Below are positions 1 to 12,859 of a stretch of 64,000 nucleotides of DNA, one piece after another. The translations under genes were made by a program, and so were the position numbers. Below the pieces are notes generated by a model. The model was not told the origin of the DNA. It saw only the letters and a program-made list of their open reading frames with translations, and did not search any database. The stretch covers positions 68,529,872 to 68,593,871 of the forward strand of contig CM046301.1 of the NCBI GenBank assembly GCA_025267735.1, read 5' to 3'. This DNA is from Mactra quadrangularis. Lineage: Eukaryota; Mollusca; Bivalvia; Venerida; Mactridae. How positions within the stretch are numbered: position 1 is the first letter of the stretch; the number at the start of each line of letters is the position of its first letter.

Positions 1-2880
1 ACAAAACAATTATACAGTATTTCAATTTTTTTCTCTATTTCAGACATAAACTATCAAAAACATGCAGATAGTAGTCAAACAATATTGTCAGTTCATATGA
101 ATTTGATTTTGAATTAACTTATTTTACTTAATTAAGAAAAGTATTTCCTACCTAGAACTCTGAATTAAAATTCCTACGAGAACAGAGGCATATTGATAAG
201 ACTAGATATATCTGACTATTATGTAGGTTATCTTGATTCTTGAAACACATTTCATAGACAATACTTTTTGATAATGAAAATCCATTTTTTTTCATCAACA
301 TTTCACTTAAAAATACACAATTAATGTACCTTCTATTTTTTAAATGGTTGCCATGGAAACTGGCTATATGTTAAATTTTTACAATTATATTTTTTACAAG
401 TTTTTTTAATAGTTGCTGATATTAAAGCAGTGTTGCTATTTCTTATTTATGTTATAACTAAATTTATGAAGATAAGTTTGAATACTTTAATAGAACAAAA
501 TCGTAATTTTTAATGCTTTTAACCAAATTTCATTAATTAGTAACTTTTTTCAAATATGAGAAGCCCAAAAAGTTTTTTAATTAAGTTTATTAGGACAACC
601 CTTACACTGATTTAATTTATGGTTTAACAATGTCAAAAAAGCAGCAAACTAGTTTTACAGCGTATTTGTGATACACTCAGTCATACATTTTGCTTGAAAA
701 ATGAAAAATTTTGAGGTAGTGGTATTCAAATAATTGTAAAATTAAAATAAACTTAACTAGAATCGATTGCTTGCTTTTAAAATATTCTATTAAGTCAGTA
801 CATACATTCACAGATGTATTTTGAATGGTGATCACTTACAAGAATAGGGTCTGGAAGTCACAAAATAGTCAATTTTGAGAAAAAAATCATCATAATCTAT
901 CTGAAAATTACTGAGAAAAAAGGAATACCAGTTGCTATGACAATGGTTAAAGATTTTGATCAACCAACATTGTTTTCTATGTTTGGGCATCAAACTAAAC
1001 ATATGCTTATAAATAAAGATAAAATGCAGAAATCAAGTTTATGTAGAGTCCATAGACTATTTTACTATCTTCATTTACAGCACATAAACCATCCATTAAA
1101 TATCTATTTTGTATCCCTATAGTTTTAATTTATATTGGGATGTAAAATAAGTATACTATAAACATTTTGGTTCATACTATTGGCACTTAAAGCGTATATC
1201 AAATGTATCTTTTACTGTTTATCGTGTAAACTATGACACATAATTATAAAAATCAAAAATCACTTGAAACAGTTACAAATATAAAGTTAAAACTTAGTAT
1301 TTTAGAAAAGATTTATCAAATTAAGTAAAAAGAATTGTTATATTAGTGTTATTAACTAGTTTTTTAGGTCCTGAAATAATAGGTCTACGGACTCTACGGT
1401 CTACGGACAAAGTTTTGCGTGGAATATTTTTTCCCCAAGTTTTCTGCAACTGCTGTAAATCATGTTTCCATTTTTTTTTTTATCATTATGTAATAGATAA
1501 TGAAAGAATCATTTGATATAAATGGCAATCGTTACTTCTGTATCAAGTTGAAAGTTGGTATACGGACTCTACCAAAAAAATCACTACATTACAGGTTTGA
1601 TGAAATAAAATGAACCAAATTTTTGACAAAACCACTTATATTTTTTCACAACTACATTGCTGTTTTGTGGTTATCTAATTGAAAAGTGGATGTTTGTCTT
1701 GTTTTAAGTACAATTCATCATGTCTTATTCATAATGGTCAAAATATAGCAAAACATAACGATAAATACATTTATACTATGCTATATAATTGCCACAATTT
1801 TTGCCCGATTTAAATACGGTAAAAAGTATTTATTTCATAGAACCTTCATTTTTCCAGAAATCTTAACATTACTTTTACACACTTTCTTGGCTTTCTTACA
1901 TTTCTTTCTAAAAAATAGTAAAAATTGGCTGCAACATTGAAATTGCTAAAAAATGCTATTTTTTTAAAGGATTATCAAGTACACTGACTTCACCTTTTAT
2001 CAAGGCATACAATGTTATATACCGCCAGAAAGCTGAAAATCTCAACAATATGATAATGATAAAATATAAGTGATATTTCTTATCCAGTTTTGTAGCCTGG
2101 TTTATAACAAAGCCCTGGTAGTGATTCCTACCCTGATCTGAGCTCACCCGATTAACAAATTCCTCAGAATTGAAAATTCTAAAGAGAGAAAACTCTGTAT
2201 TTCAAGTGTATTGCATAATTTTCTAAATATGACTAGCAATTTATATAAGCTGATTCAATTCAAGGTTATCACATGACTTATGAAGATAACAAGATAACAT
2301 CAGTATCTGGTGAACTTGACTTTGGAAGTAAACAAAGGATTTTTACGGGAATACTAAAACTGATTTTTAACTTAATAACTTTCAACCTTAATTACATATA
2401 ATATATTATACAGGTTGAGTTGACTGTGATTTGAGTTGTCCTCACCCTGTCTTTTATCTGTTTTATGTTTTGTATTCAGGATTTGTGATGACACTTCTAG
2501 TAGTATAGTTAAGTGATTTAAGCTGGGGTTTATTGACTTCTATGTATTTTTTTAATTATTTTGCAGGCTTTCGGGACACTTCACAGTTCAGTCTATAGAA
2601 GGAGTGTTATAATCTTTAAGAAGAAGACTGACCATAAGATCTATGTGTAAAGTCATGTCAGCATGATAGCGTGATAGTGGATAAAAATAACCTGAGAACT
2701 GGAATACATGTATTTCCCATGGCATAGTGTTTACTTTTGAGCATAAATTGATGTACCCCCTTCCCTACCCTGGGGACCTATAATTGCTACATGTGTCATG
2801 TACATCAGTATTTGCTTATAAAATCTGCAATGGATGAAGACTTTTAGCTTTACTGTGTTGTCATAGTGATTGCTTTCAAA
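1..2880. other. Upstream region without a recognisable gene
   Basis: AT-rich sequence with only short chance reading frames. Around 1380-1410 and 1560-1575 the phrase CTACGGACTCTA recurs, perhaps a decayed repeat. At about 2566 a pyrimidine-rich stretch ending in TTTTGCAG could be the acceptor of a 5' untranslated exon running into the transporter start codon at 2881; this is a guess from the consensus only. No promoter motif can be assigned. Confidence 0.5.
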
Positions 2881-5800
2881 ATGAATGTTGAGACAAGTAC
2901 AGTTTCACCTCGACATATTTCAGCAATATTTTCTGGGTTTCTTGTTTGTTTTTCTCTGTTATCTCGTACGTCAACATCAATTCTTACTCCAATATGGCTA
3001 GATTCAAGGAACAATCATTCATCAACTGAAGACGCCTGTGATGATAGAATATCTGTTGATCAAATTGATGCATTCTCTATTATTTTTATTGCCACAGTTA
3101 TATTTACTGTGGTGTGTGGTATTGCTTTACTTGGAATAAAATGTTTTGCTCCACAAATGATAACTGACCAAGACAGAATGTACAGTAAAAAACAGTTTGC
3201 TTTGATAGGTATATCAGACACTGTATCAGCGTTATGTTTTGTGTATGCAAGCAGTGGATGTAGAACAGCACCATACCTACAGTCTTTAGCAGCTAACTTT
3301 GCTGTTCCTGTGACTTTTGTTGTAAGGTATATATAAGAAGTTATTTCATCTTCTATTATAATATAGTAATAATATTCACAGTTTTACCTTCTGTTAAGAA
3401 TAGTTAAGTTGCATGTGAGTGAAAAGTTCTTATGCATGTATGCGTAACAATAGTATATGTAATTTGAATATGTACTTACTAATGATTTTAATGAATTACT
3501 GACTTAATTTTTCTTTGTGACTATTCCTTGGACCCTGAGGTCATAGCAACAGTAGAAAATTTTACATTTACAATTTTGAAAATCAATTAGGAACCATGTA
3601 CTTTAAATGGTTAGCTTTAGTAAAAGACAGGCTTAATAGTTGACTGTTAATTATTAAGCCTTTCTTTTATTGAAGTAAACAATTAAATACTACATTCATG
3701 GCCTCATACCTATTTTTAAAGTACAAGCCCAATTTATTACGGGCAAGTTCCACAAGGCGATCGCTAGATAGCGCTTTTTGAAAGTGATTTTTTGTAGCAT
3801 AAGAGGTCTATGGAATGGTTTGGTTCAAGCAAGCAAATCCAAGATGGTGACTTTCTAATACAAAAAATTCAGAATTGTAACAAATGAAAAATATTTAAAT
3901 TGATTGTCACCATGATAATTATATTTTACCACTTTGACATAATATATGCATTAAATGAAATATATATCAGTATTCTTGAAAAAGAAACGCGTTCCCACAG
4001 GGGGCAGCCATTTTGAAATAAGCAGAAGTGTTCCGAATGATATGGCTAGCAAGAATAAAACTTGCTATGTATAGCTAGCTAGGGATTCCATTTGCTCGAT
4101 CGTAGCAAACAGTTCCATAGAAAATCCCTACATAGCACTTGCTTGCGATTGCCTTGTAGAATGTGCTCTATGTTTATAGTAAAGGGCAAAATTATCAAAT
4201 AACACAATTGTATGAATAAAAGCAACTTTCACTAGTCCATGGTTTAAGGTGATTTTATATGTTACATTTTATAATATTACAGGTTTCTTGTTCTACGTAA
4301 ACGACCTACTTATAGAAAGATGGCATGTGCAGCACTTGTTCTATTAGCTGAATTCTTAGCTCTCGTACCAGATATATTTCCATCATTAGAATCAAAAGAA
4401 GCTAAAACAGATCAAGGGGGAGCAAGTGGTGTTGCTGGTGTATTATGGCCAATGTGTTTCTTCTTTGGATTTGTAAGTTTAATGTGTTTTTTCCCACAAA
4501 TTTGGGAATATGACCCATACCCCTAGAATTTGGAATTTTATCAACATTTTGGTTTAAATTTGGATAAAATGTCATGCAAATTTAGTAACAAAAGCAGATT
4601 TAACAAAGTTTTAAGTTTCATTCTTAATTGATTTAATTAGTTAATTAAAAAGAAAGATTACTGGGATGTATAATTTAAGCTGGAACATACTTACAGCTGT
4701 CTTTTCAAAAAAAAATTATGATATGAATTTAGATTGGGAATATAGCCCATAAATGGCTATAACATTTACCAAAAAAACCACTGAAGTTATCTAGTTTCTT
4801 AGGTAGGAGCTTGTAGGAGCGTAAGGACATGCTTATGGTCCGATTGTAGGATGGGCTTAGGGATTGAGAGCTCCTGGCTTCAAACCCCACTAGGGCACTG
4901 CTATACACCGTATTCCTTGGGCAAGAAATTTACCTTCAGTTGTTCCACTCAATGTTAATGGGTACTGTGAGTGTTACTTGCATGAAGAAGATTTCAATGA
5001 TCATAGGTTAACATGCTAAATTGTAAAGTTGGCTGAATATTGTATGGAAGCAGACTTTAAACTGCACTTTAACTTAAAATATGCACAGACTGACAACTTG
5101 TCATGTATTGCTTTTAAAACATGCTTACTAACAAACTGATGCTTTTCAGCTTTTCTAAGTACCTATTTTCAGTTCTTGAAATTAGCAATCACTTGGTTGC
5201 CATGGCAATTCAATTACCCATAGATAACTTTTGTATGGTGTTCTATAGTGCTTAGTAGTGCTAGTTTATGTTGTGCTTAGCAGGGCTTAGTGCTGTTTAG
5301 TAAATGCCCCAAATGCAAACATAATGTAAAACTATCAATGTAAAAGCTGTCTATATATCGTGTATTTAATACAAAATGGTTGAACCCAACATGTATAAGA
5401 AAAGAGTGAGTTACGTTTGTATTGCCCTAAACCAGTGATATGTCTATTTGCCAATGGTTGTAGAACACATAATTTAGTCTGGCATTTATAAACAGGATTT
5501 TTGCCAGGAAGCACTCTTATGTTTTAAAATATTCAATTTTGGTAATAAAGTTCAACCACAACAAATCACTACAGAAAATTTATGTTCTCTAAAAAATATG
5601 CCATTGAAACAATCACATGTGGTTTTATAATAGTCTTACTTTGTGTTCTTATTATAAAGGTACCTCTGGCACTTGTGTCTGTATTTATGGAACAGACAGT
5701 TAAACCATCTAGACATGAGTCCAACAACAAATATACTTCATCTCAGAATGGTGGAAATTATACTTCACATATAAATATGGCCTACTTTCTTTTCTGGGTT

Positions 5801-8800
5801 TATTTCTTCAGTCTACTATCTCTTGTATTATTATTTTGGGTTGATATTATACCAGGATTTGGTATGTCTGATAGCTTTCTGGAATTTACTAAAGGGTAAG
5901 CTTTCCTTTTCTTACAATATCCCTGTGTATGTGTGTTATGAGATTTTATTTAAGTATGTGTACGATAAAGTTCTATTTAACGCCCTCTCTTGGAGCACTT
6001 ATTAGAAGCAATACTGTATTTATCATATTTCACTTTACTTTAACAACATTATTCTGTGGAAAAAAGGAGGTAAATTTCAACACCTAATGTGAGGCTTAAA
6101 CAAACAAGCTTAGCTAGGTCTCTATTTTCATATTTCACGATAACAAATGTAGCTAGTATTTAAGAACAATTGTCAATCAAACTAATTATAGGATGTGTCT
6201 TTGCCGCCTGGCTAGCTCAGTTGGTAGCACGCAAGTCTACTGATTGAGGGGTTGTGGGTTTGATTCCATACTTTGGTGGAGCTTGGTCATGAAATTATTT
6301 CAACAGCCATTCTTTCTCCTACCAATGATTCTTAATTATGTAGGGCAGTTGTAAGTATGAGCTAAGTAGTTGGTTAACTGCTTAATCCAGAGATTTAGCC
6401 TTTCAAGTAGGAGTGAGTAGGTTGACTGACTGCTGTTATATGACCTTTACAATGTGTTGCTAAGACGTAAAACCAACAAAAACAAAACAAAAATAGAATG
6501 TGTCTTTACTTCTGTTGTGCTTAAATGCTTATCATAAATTTGTTCTTTCAAACTTGATCAAACTGTTACATTGCCATAGTTGCTTGAACTTCCTATGTAT
6601 TGATGAAAGGTCACCTATATAATAGTACTGTATACCACTGTATTCGATGCACATCATATTTTAAATATTATATACATTTAATTTGCACGAGCTTGTTTAT
6701 ATAGGAGGAGGTCGCTTAGTTTATTTATTATTATTTCTAAGTAAGTACACTGTGGCTAACTTATTTAATGTATGTTAATGATATTGAACGGTCAGTGGCA
6801 CATATGTTAACCCTACTGATTTAAATACTCCCTGAAGTACTTCTATGGTCATGATCAATAAAAATATATTTTGCGAGCTTATTCAACAGTGGTATTATTC
6901 ACAGTCTGCTATTGGACGGCTCATTTCAAATTGCGTGACGTAGATGATGTAAACAAGTTACTAATCATTACAATTTCGTCATGAATATAATGATGAGAAA
7001 AGGTCACCTGAACGGGACTCTCATTTAAAAACGGCCAGATCTAAATTAGCGAGTAGGCAAGAGGAAAATTTTAGATTGGGTTTTAATCAGATTGTTATCC
7101 AACAAATATTGAGTATCTAACTCAGCAGGGTGAATGAATGCACCCTGTCAGACAGTTGAACAAACAATGCATACTTTGTACTATTTAAAAAAAAAACAGA
7201 CGGTAGTTTTTAAGTTTGCTGCATTAAAATGTAATTACATGTACTTGATATTTTTTCCAGATTTTGGTTCAACGTAAAATGCTTTATAGGATTGGAGGGA
7301 TGTAAAGGGGCTATAAATGTGGTATCAAGTATATGTATTATACTTTTACTGGCTAATCGTATTTGTAATGCTTATTTTCTACGTTTTCTTGAAGGAGCTA
7401 ATTACTTAGTCATTATAAATGTAAGTACATCAACTATTGGTTGATTTAGCTTCATTTCTGTACAACTAGGTTTCATCATCATCATTGTCCAGTTCTATTA
7501 AGGGTGGCAAGAATCAAAGTGTGGGAAGGGGTTCCTAGGGGTAGTTGCCCCTGTTATGGGAAGCCCCTCAGAAGCCAACAGTGTAATCTCAATGATTTTG
7601 GTGAAAATATTATCAAATCATTGCATGTTGACCTGACTGTAAACATGCATATTTCTTGCATTACATTTATGGTGTCAGTTTTGCTGCATCCTTGCAGTAA
7701 GTGACACCACTTTGTCAATATTCATAATTGACAAGAAGAGTTGGCATTCGTTCCTCTTAGCAAGCAGATGTGCAAGAATGGTCATGTCGGTAATAATATA
7801 ACCAAAAAGTACCTATTCAAAAATATTTAGAATATTTATGAATTTGGGTGAGTAATTGAATTCTGTGCTTGATAGCGTGACTTCTGTTTTAAATGTGCCA
7901 GTCTCACACTGAATGCAAGAGACATATGACAGGTATGCATGGTCACTATTTTCATCATATTTTAGTGTTAAGCTGGCCCTGTCGCTAACCCACCTTCTCT
8001 CCATCATAGACTCAACAATACCTTGTTGTTATATAGTTATTTCTTATCCAGGATATGTATTTTAAAAATCACTATTTGATACCAGTAACAACAACAAACT
8101 AAAACTGATATGTATAAAAAAATAACTGCTTTCATTTACTGTGAATGATGTATTCGTTGAAAAAAGTTTCAATTTGGTCTAATGACCAGTTTCCTTAGGG
8201 TATCCTAACTTGGTGCTTTGTCCCCTTGTACCCACAAGCTGATATCACATATAAATTACTTTGATGTAAGAAGGGTAACAGAAGATTAAGCTCTAGTTAG
8301 GACTATCTTTAGGAAACTGTGGTGCGTTTCACAAATATTTTTACGAAAAAAATCTTCGTAAGTCAGTTTCACATAATAAGCACTTCAAAGTCAGATGGAT
8401 AATAAGCATAACTATGATATGATATTCAAAAGGTATACACAATTCTACACAATTCTATAATATTTGGTATTGATAAGTAAAAAAATAAGCGTATTATTAA
8501 TGTTTCTTGTTTTTGACTTACAAAGATTTTTCGTAAGAATTTTTGTGAAAAGCAACACTGGCCACTTGTTCTCATGAAAAGTCTTGATAGTTTTCAGTCT
8601 TGTCTCTCTTAGGGTTCGAGAGTTTCCTGCAATACTGTATTAAATGCATTGCGTTTAAGAGGGAGTTACTACAGTCTTCAGTTAACCCTTGATTGTTGAT
8701 TTTTATTTCAGTCCTTACAGACACCTTTAGTGTTCTTATTTTTCACCTTATTTGATGAGAATCCAGTTAAATGGCATCCACATGCTTATTTATCTACATG

Positions 8801-10142
8801 GTTAAGTATAGCAGCTCTATGTATAATGGTTCCAGCTATATATATCTATGATACAGGGTAAGAATTTACTGTATTTTATTGTTTTTATAATGAGATTTTT
8901 CCCTGACATAATAGGGAACTGTTTTAAATTGTATAGTTATATAACTGATTGAGCATGTCACATACTTATACAAATGTATTCTATTAGATCTTTTTGGTTT
9001 TGCTAACAAATGTCTACATTTTAAAGATTTTTTTAAGTGTTACTGTGATTATGCACGCTTGATTGTAGCAAAGTATGCTCTAATAAACATAAGTATTGTC
9101 AGGTATCTATACTATTAAATTTGCGAGTTTCCTGTTTTGTGGAAGAAACTGCGCAGCTTTGAATAAATCTTTTGTTTGTCGCTGGAGCACATATATACCG
9201 GCATATCAAGTTGACAATTTTTTTTGACAAAGCCTCTTGATATTTGCAAAAACTGCCAAAAATCAACAAAAAAAATGTGTTTTTTTTTGTGTCTAAAAAT
9301 AGATAAAACTAAAAATAGACATGCCAAACCAAACTCCCCGCAGCGGTTATCTCCCTTTATCAAATCAATAATTAAGTAGCAAAGTGTGACTTAAGCACTG
9401 TGAGGAGTTTGCTAAAGCCCGTGCTTGCACGGGCTCCCATCTAGTATCTTATACATTTGTATACCATAATATCTTTTACATCCTTACAGGTTCAACTTTG
9501 AAATTTACTTAAGAAATTTTTCTTATTCAAATGAGCATTGCACGCCCACTTTAGGCCAATATTTAGTTGATTTCTTATATTCTAATGAAAATGAAATGTT
9601 AGGTCAAAATACAGATTGATGGGTCAACACCAAACTAGTCTAACTACATGTAAATAAAAAAGTATGTCTAGCTATTCTACTGGATACTACTATTGTTACT
9701 TGTATTGTTATACAAAACATGTATATAGGGAGCAGTAGTCCTGTGGTAGAATGCGTGATTAGGGATCAAGAGGTCCTGGGTTCAATCCCCACTAGGAACA
9801 GTGGTAATTTCCTTGAGCATGAAATTTACCTGCGATTGCTTTACTCACCCCAGGTTTAAATAGATAGACTCCTCAGGGAGATACATAGATACTAGTAGTC
9901 TGATGACCAGGGGTAATAGCTGTAAAATTGGTGAAGGTGCATAAGCATGAAACTTGGGGTATAATATGCCATTTCTTTACATTTTTATGTATACGTGTAT
10001 ATATGTTTTCAGATCAGTAGAGATTGTATCTAGTCAACCAGAAGTATTTACTATACAAGAGGATGAAGACAATAATGATAGATCTAATGATGATAATGAT
10101 GTAAACATTATATCTGATGAAACTAGGCCTTTATTACACTAG
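2881..10142 (+). CDS. CRT-like (chloroquine-resistance-transporter-like) transporter, paralogue 1, six exons
   Basis: Six exons join in frame: 2881-3326, 4283-4472, 5660-5895, 7261-7420, 8712-8857 and 10013-10142, all with GT/AG borders, giving 435 aa. Exon 1 holds the first membrane helices, a luminal loop with an N-H-S glycosylation sequon, and the family-like stretch QFALIG..D.VSALCF followed by SGCRTAPYLQ. Exon 3 ends in a W-V-D-I-I-P-G-F-G motif. Exon 4 carries W-F-N-V-K-C-F and a second nearby cysteine (EGCKG), like the cysteine-bearing luminal loop of CRT proteins. Exon 5 has H-P-H-A-Y-L-S-T-W and the last helix. The short cytosolic tail ends ETRPLL-H (residues 429-435), an acidic di-leucine signal. 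CRT-family members are 10-helix transporters of acidic compartments (malaria digestive vacuole, amoeba lysosome) or plastids, moving amino acids, peptides or thiols; the substrate here is unknown. ATG 2881 was chosen as the first ATG of the open frame that leaves the first helix intact. Assignment is by remembered family pattern. Confidence 0.85.
3745..4168. repeat. Foldback MITE-like element in intron 1 of CRT-like paralogue 1
   Basis: The left end reads ACAAGGCGATCGCTAG and the right end holds its near inverse, CTTGCGATTGCCTTGT, about 420 bp apart. No coding capacity. Termini are imperfect and no target duplication was confirmed. Confidence 0.5.
4826..5080 (+). repeat. tRNA-derived SINE, family 2
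   Basis: The head resembles a decayed tRNA with a box-B-like GGCTTCAAACCCC. The body shares phrases with the copies at 9727, 11986 and 44068 (CTTGGGCAAGAAATTTACC, GTTCCACTC). The tail contains GGAAGCAGACTTTAAACTGC, also found at the ends of the 11986 and 44068 copies. It lies in intron 2 of CRT-like paralogue 1. Confidence 0.65.
6203..6488 (+). repeat. tRNA-derived SINE, family 1
   Basis: The head reads CCTGGCTAGCTCAGTTGG (box A) and GGGTTTGATTCC (box B). The body includes CCTACCAATGATTCT, GAGATTTAGCCTTTC and ACAATGTGTTGCTAAG, matching the element at 29789. It ends in an A-rich CAAAAACAAAAC tail. It sits in intron 3 of CRT-like paralogue 1 and is not a functional tRNA. Confidence 0.75.
6873..7093 (+). 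repeat. Dispersed ~220-bp repeat, copy 1
   Basis: Matches 35358-35577 in inverse orientation over nearly its whole length, including GACGGCTCATTTC, GTAAACAAGTTAC, GAGAAAAGGTCACCTGAACG and TTTTAGATTGGGTTTTAATC. Both copies lie in introns. Superfamily unknown; no clear terminal inverted repeats. Confidence 0.65.
8325..8562. repeat. Foldback MITE with ~40-bp inverted ends
   Basis: The left arm, running through TTTCACAAATATTTTTACGA and CTTCGTAAGTCA, is the near inverse of the right arm (TGACTTACAAAGATTTTTCG, then GAATTTTTGTGAAAAG). The element is about 235 bp, non-coding, in intron 4 of CRT-like paralogue 1. Confidence 0.65.
9106..9444 (+). mobile_element. Non-autonomous Helitron, both termini visible
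   Basis: The 5' end reads TCTATACTATTAAAT, a common Helitron start, immediately after an A. The 3' end is CTAG, immediately before a T, preceded by a perfect palindrome of nine-base arms (AGCCCGTGC-TT-GCACGGGCT, 9416-9435). That is the A|TC...CTRR|T insertion signature with a subterminal 3' hairpin. At 339 bp it encodes no Rep/helicase and would depend on an autonomous partner. It lies in intron 5 of CRT-like paralogue 1. Confidence 0.85.
9727..9950 (+). repeat. tRNA-derived SINE, family 2
   Basis: The head reads GGAGCAGTAGTCCTGTGGTA with box B GGGTTCAATCCCC. It shares GGGATCAAGAGGTCCTGG with the elements at 11986 and 44068. Located in intron 5 of CRT-like paralogue 1. Confidence 0.7.
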
Positions 10143-10154
10143 TAGTGATTCTAG

Positions 10155-10320
10155 CCGAGCCGGGGTGGCTGAGCGGTTACAACGTTGGACTTGTAATCAT
10201 TGGATAGCCAGCTCCATTTTGGTTCGAATTCCATCCAAAACCTACCCCTTAGCTTCCTTACGAAAGAAACTTTTCCTACTTGCTCAGTACTGGGGGACCA
10301 GGAAGTCGACTTGAAAGTGA
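10155..10320 (+). repeat. tRNA-derived SINE or tRNA-like element, family 3
   Basis: The head reads CCGGGGTGGCTGAGCGGTTA, the D-arm pattern of a class II (Ser/Leu-type) tRNA, followed by ACTTGTAATC at the anticodon-like position and GGTTCGAATTCC as box B. The acceptor stem does not close and about 80 bp of non-tRNA body follows, so a SINE is more likely than a working tRNA. It starts 12 bp after the stop codon of CRT-like paralogue 1 and would lie in its 3' UTR. Confidence 0.6.
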
Positions 10321-10413
10321 TTAATCTTAGTTGTGAGAACTTGTTTCACAGTCGAGCTAAAAAATATTAGTATAAACTAAACTAGTTGGTCATTCATGTA
10401 TTAATGTGCGTGC

Positions 10414-10419
10414 AATAAA
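10414..10419 (+). promoter_or_regulatory. Candidate polyadenylation signal of CRT-like paralogue 1
   Basis: AATAAA lies 272 bp downstream of the stop codon, on the coding strand. It is the first canonical hexamer after the stop, but such hexamers are frequent in AT-rich DNA. Confidence 0.35.
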
Positions 10420-10429
10420 GACTTTAGAG

Positions 10430-11737
10430 TATTTACATGTGTTCGTACAATCAATGATATCTCTAAGGAAAGAAGTTATGACTTTTGTTCAATTTTTACT
10501 AGTGTATGTGATTCTACTTAAAAGAACTTCATCAAATAAAACCAGAAATATTATTTTACTGCCCATTTTCATTCTCACGTTATTTGATAGGAAAGCAGTT
10601 TCATCTGATCTTATTACATGTACATGTCATTGATTTTGGACATTATTTTAGTGATTTGTGTAATAATTTAGATAACTTTTATTCATTTATGCAATTTTTA
10701 TCAGTGTTTTTGCTGATTGTTAAATTAATTAATTAACCATATGTCTTGTTTGTCTGTTTGTCTTGGCTGTTAACTTGATTCATGTTCCTTTTTTTTCTGG
10801 AGTCCAAAGGTGATTGCTCTGGTCTGGGGTATTTTAGTACATTGCCCGTCTTTGACTGTGCCGAGTTATTTTCTTCAAAATAAGAAAATTAGTTCCAGAA
10901 CATAAGATATACCTTCAGAGCACTGTGATGTATTTTGCCACCAAGAAGAAGTTTTGGTCACCACGGACAATTAGGACAAGGTTAATTTATGGCCCAGAGT
11001 ACAATTAATCATGTTAATTTTACATTATATAACTATAAACTTATTTGTGCTAGGAATTTTACCAATATGTTTAAATCCCCTTAAAAGTCATGTTTTCTAA
11101 AGTTATGGGCTGGGCATAAAGAAATAAAATAATAATTAAATTCTCACGGTATTTTCCTTTTGAAGGAATATGTTTACTTCATACATTCCATGTTTTTATT
11201 GTATGTTTTGTTTTTATTAAGTGGAAGTAATATGTCTACATGTGTTGTATTAATTAATTATTCTAGTCACAAATTTAGTGCATAATATTTTAAAGCTGGA
11301 CTAGTCATATTTCTTTTTAACTTTTTATTATATTTGTTCAAGTTGTTTTGTTTTATGCTTGATGTGATCACTGATCAGTATTATGTATTTACTAATATTT
11401 AATTTGTCTAGGCTTTGGTCTAGTATTATTACATTCATTTCATATTTTATTTTTATATTATAGTCAATTTTTCTCAACTGGCGAAACATGAATAATTTCA
11501 TGGATACTTCATGTTCTTTGTCTAACACTCCTGATATTGGGATAGTGTGTATTTAATTACCATCAAATTATTCAAACTTTGACGGTTGAGATAAAATGAA
11601 CTGTATCAACAGTGTATAACTAAACTGCGTGATTATAATTTTTTTTCAATTTTACACTATTTTGTGAATTATTATTTTGTGATAGTATTTAGTTATGTTA
11701 GTGATGATAATTATGATTAATTTTTTTTTGCTTTGCG
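10430..11737. other. Intergenic region between the gene 1 3' end and the duplication boundary
   Basis: AT-rich sequence without a supported gene or clear element. Short reading frames here show no composition or family signal. Confidence 0.5.
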
Positions 11738-11985
11738 ATTTAATGTGATATTTTTCAATGAAAATACATGTTTGTATAATATAGTGTCAAAACACAGATA
11801 AAATATGAATTAAAAATATTTATTAATCAAGAAATAATATTGTTTTTATTTCAGTTAAAGACTACAGACAATAATATTTTTATGGGTGGCAAACAACACA
11901 TGCTGTAATAAATGTCCATTTACGCCAAAATGGACAAATATCCTCATTCTAGAAAACAAAGAATTAACTTCATGTTTACAATATG

Positions 11986-12235
11986 TAAGAGCAGTGGTCC
12001 AGTGGTAGGACGCGTACTTAGGGATCAAGAGGTCCTGGGTTTGATCCCCAGTAGGTAATTTCCTTGAGCTAGAAATTAACTTACAATTGTTCTACTCCAT
12101 CCAGGTGTAAATGGATACTGAGAGGGATTGCCTGCCTGAGGGTAATTTCAGTGATCAGGAATTATCGTACAAGATTGTAAAGTTGGCTGAACATGTATAT
12201 GGAAGCAGACTTTAAACTGCACTTTAACTTTAACT
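11986..12235 (+). repeat. tRNA-derived SINE, family 2 (duplication copy A)
   Basis: The head reads GAGCAGTGGTCCAGTGGTAG with box B GGGTTTGATCCCC, and the tail is TATGGAAGCAGACTTTAAAC. It pairs with 44068 in copy B, so it inserted before the duplication. Confidence 0.75.
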
Positions 12236-12859
12236 ATATATAGTCAACTACTTATGCTCAGTAACTACCAATGCCTAGTCACCCCATGTAAATTTCAGTT
12301 TATAAAAATGAAAACCTCGCAACTTGTGTCTCTTTTTAGGGCTATCTGTCGAACAATCGAGGAAAAACTTTGGAAACAGAAGTAGGCAAACATGAACATG
12401 CTTTTTCTGTAGAAACTTTACCTGAATTATCTGAAATATTTTAACCCAAATCAAATTTGATATAAAAGTGACTGCGCATAGGTAACATCACTCTATATGT
12501 TGTGATAATGTTATAATCAAATTATCAATACAGAACTATGTTATTCCATGGTGAAACCTAATTATCTTTGGTCACAAAAATATTTTCTTCTTCATACCTC
12601 TGCAGTAAGGAAGTTGCCAAGGCTAAGGTATGGGCTAATTATAAGTTTTTAAACTTTTGTCATGAGATCCAGGCTTATCCATTAACAGCTAGTAGGACAA
12701 CTGACCCCACTATATAACTGAAAAGGAGTAGGTTTGTTTAAGTGTTTATCTGTTGCTATGGTTACAGGTTTTATTCCAGCAGGTAGCATAAAATTGCTAT
12801 GTACAAGACTCTCATTTTGTGAAAAACACTGTATGGAACACAACAACTCTTATCTAATT

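Noticed and set aside
5582..5659. Extra N-terminal residues of exon 3 in CRT-like paralogue 1 (an in-frame ATG at 5582)
   Set aside because: The acceptor at 5658-5659 restores the phase and aligns with exon 3 of the other two genes; the upstream frame has no counterpart there.
7504..7704. 66-codon frame in intron 4 of CRT-like paralogue 1
   Set aside because: No family resemblance, no conserved counterpart in the other two genes, and length expected by chance.
10155..10235. Possible functional class II tRNA gene
   Set aside because: Box A and box B are good, but the acceptor stem does not close and a long extra body follows; a tRNA-derived SINE fits better.
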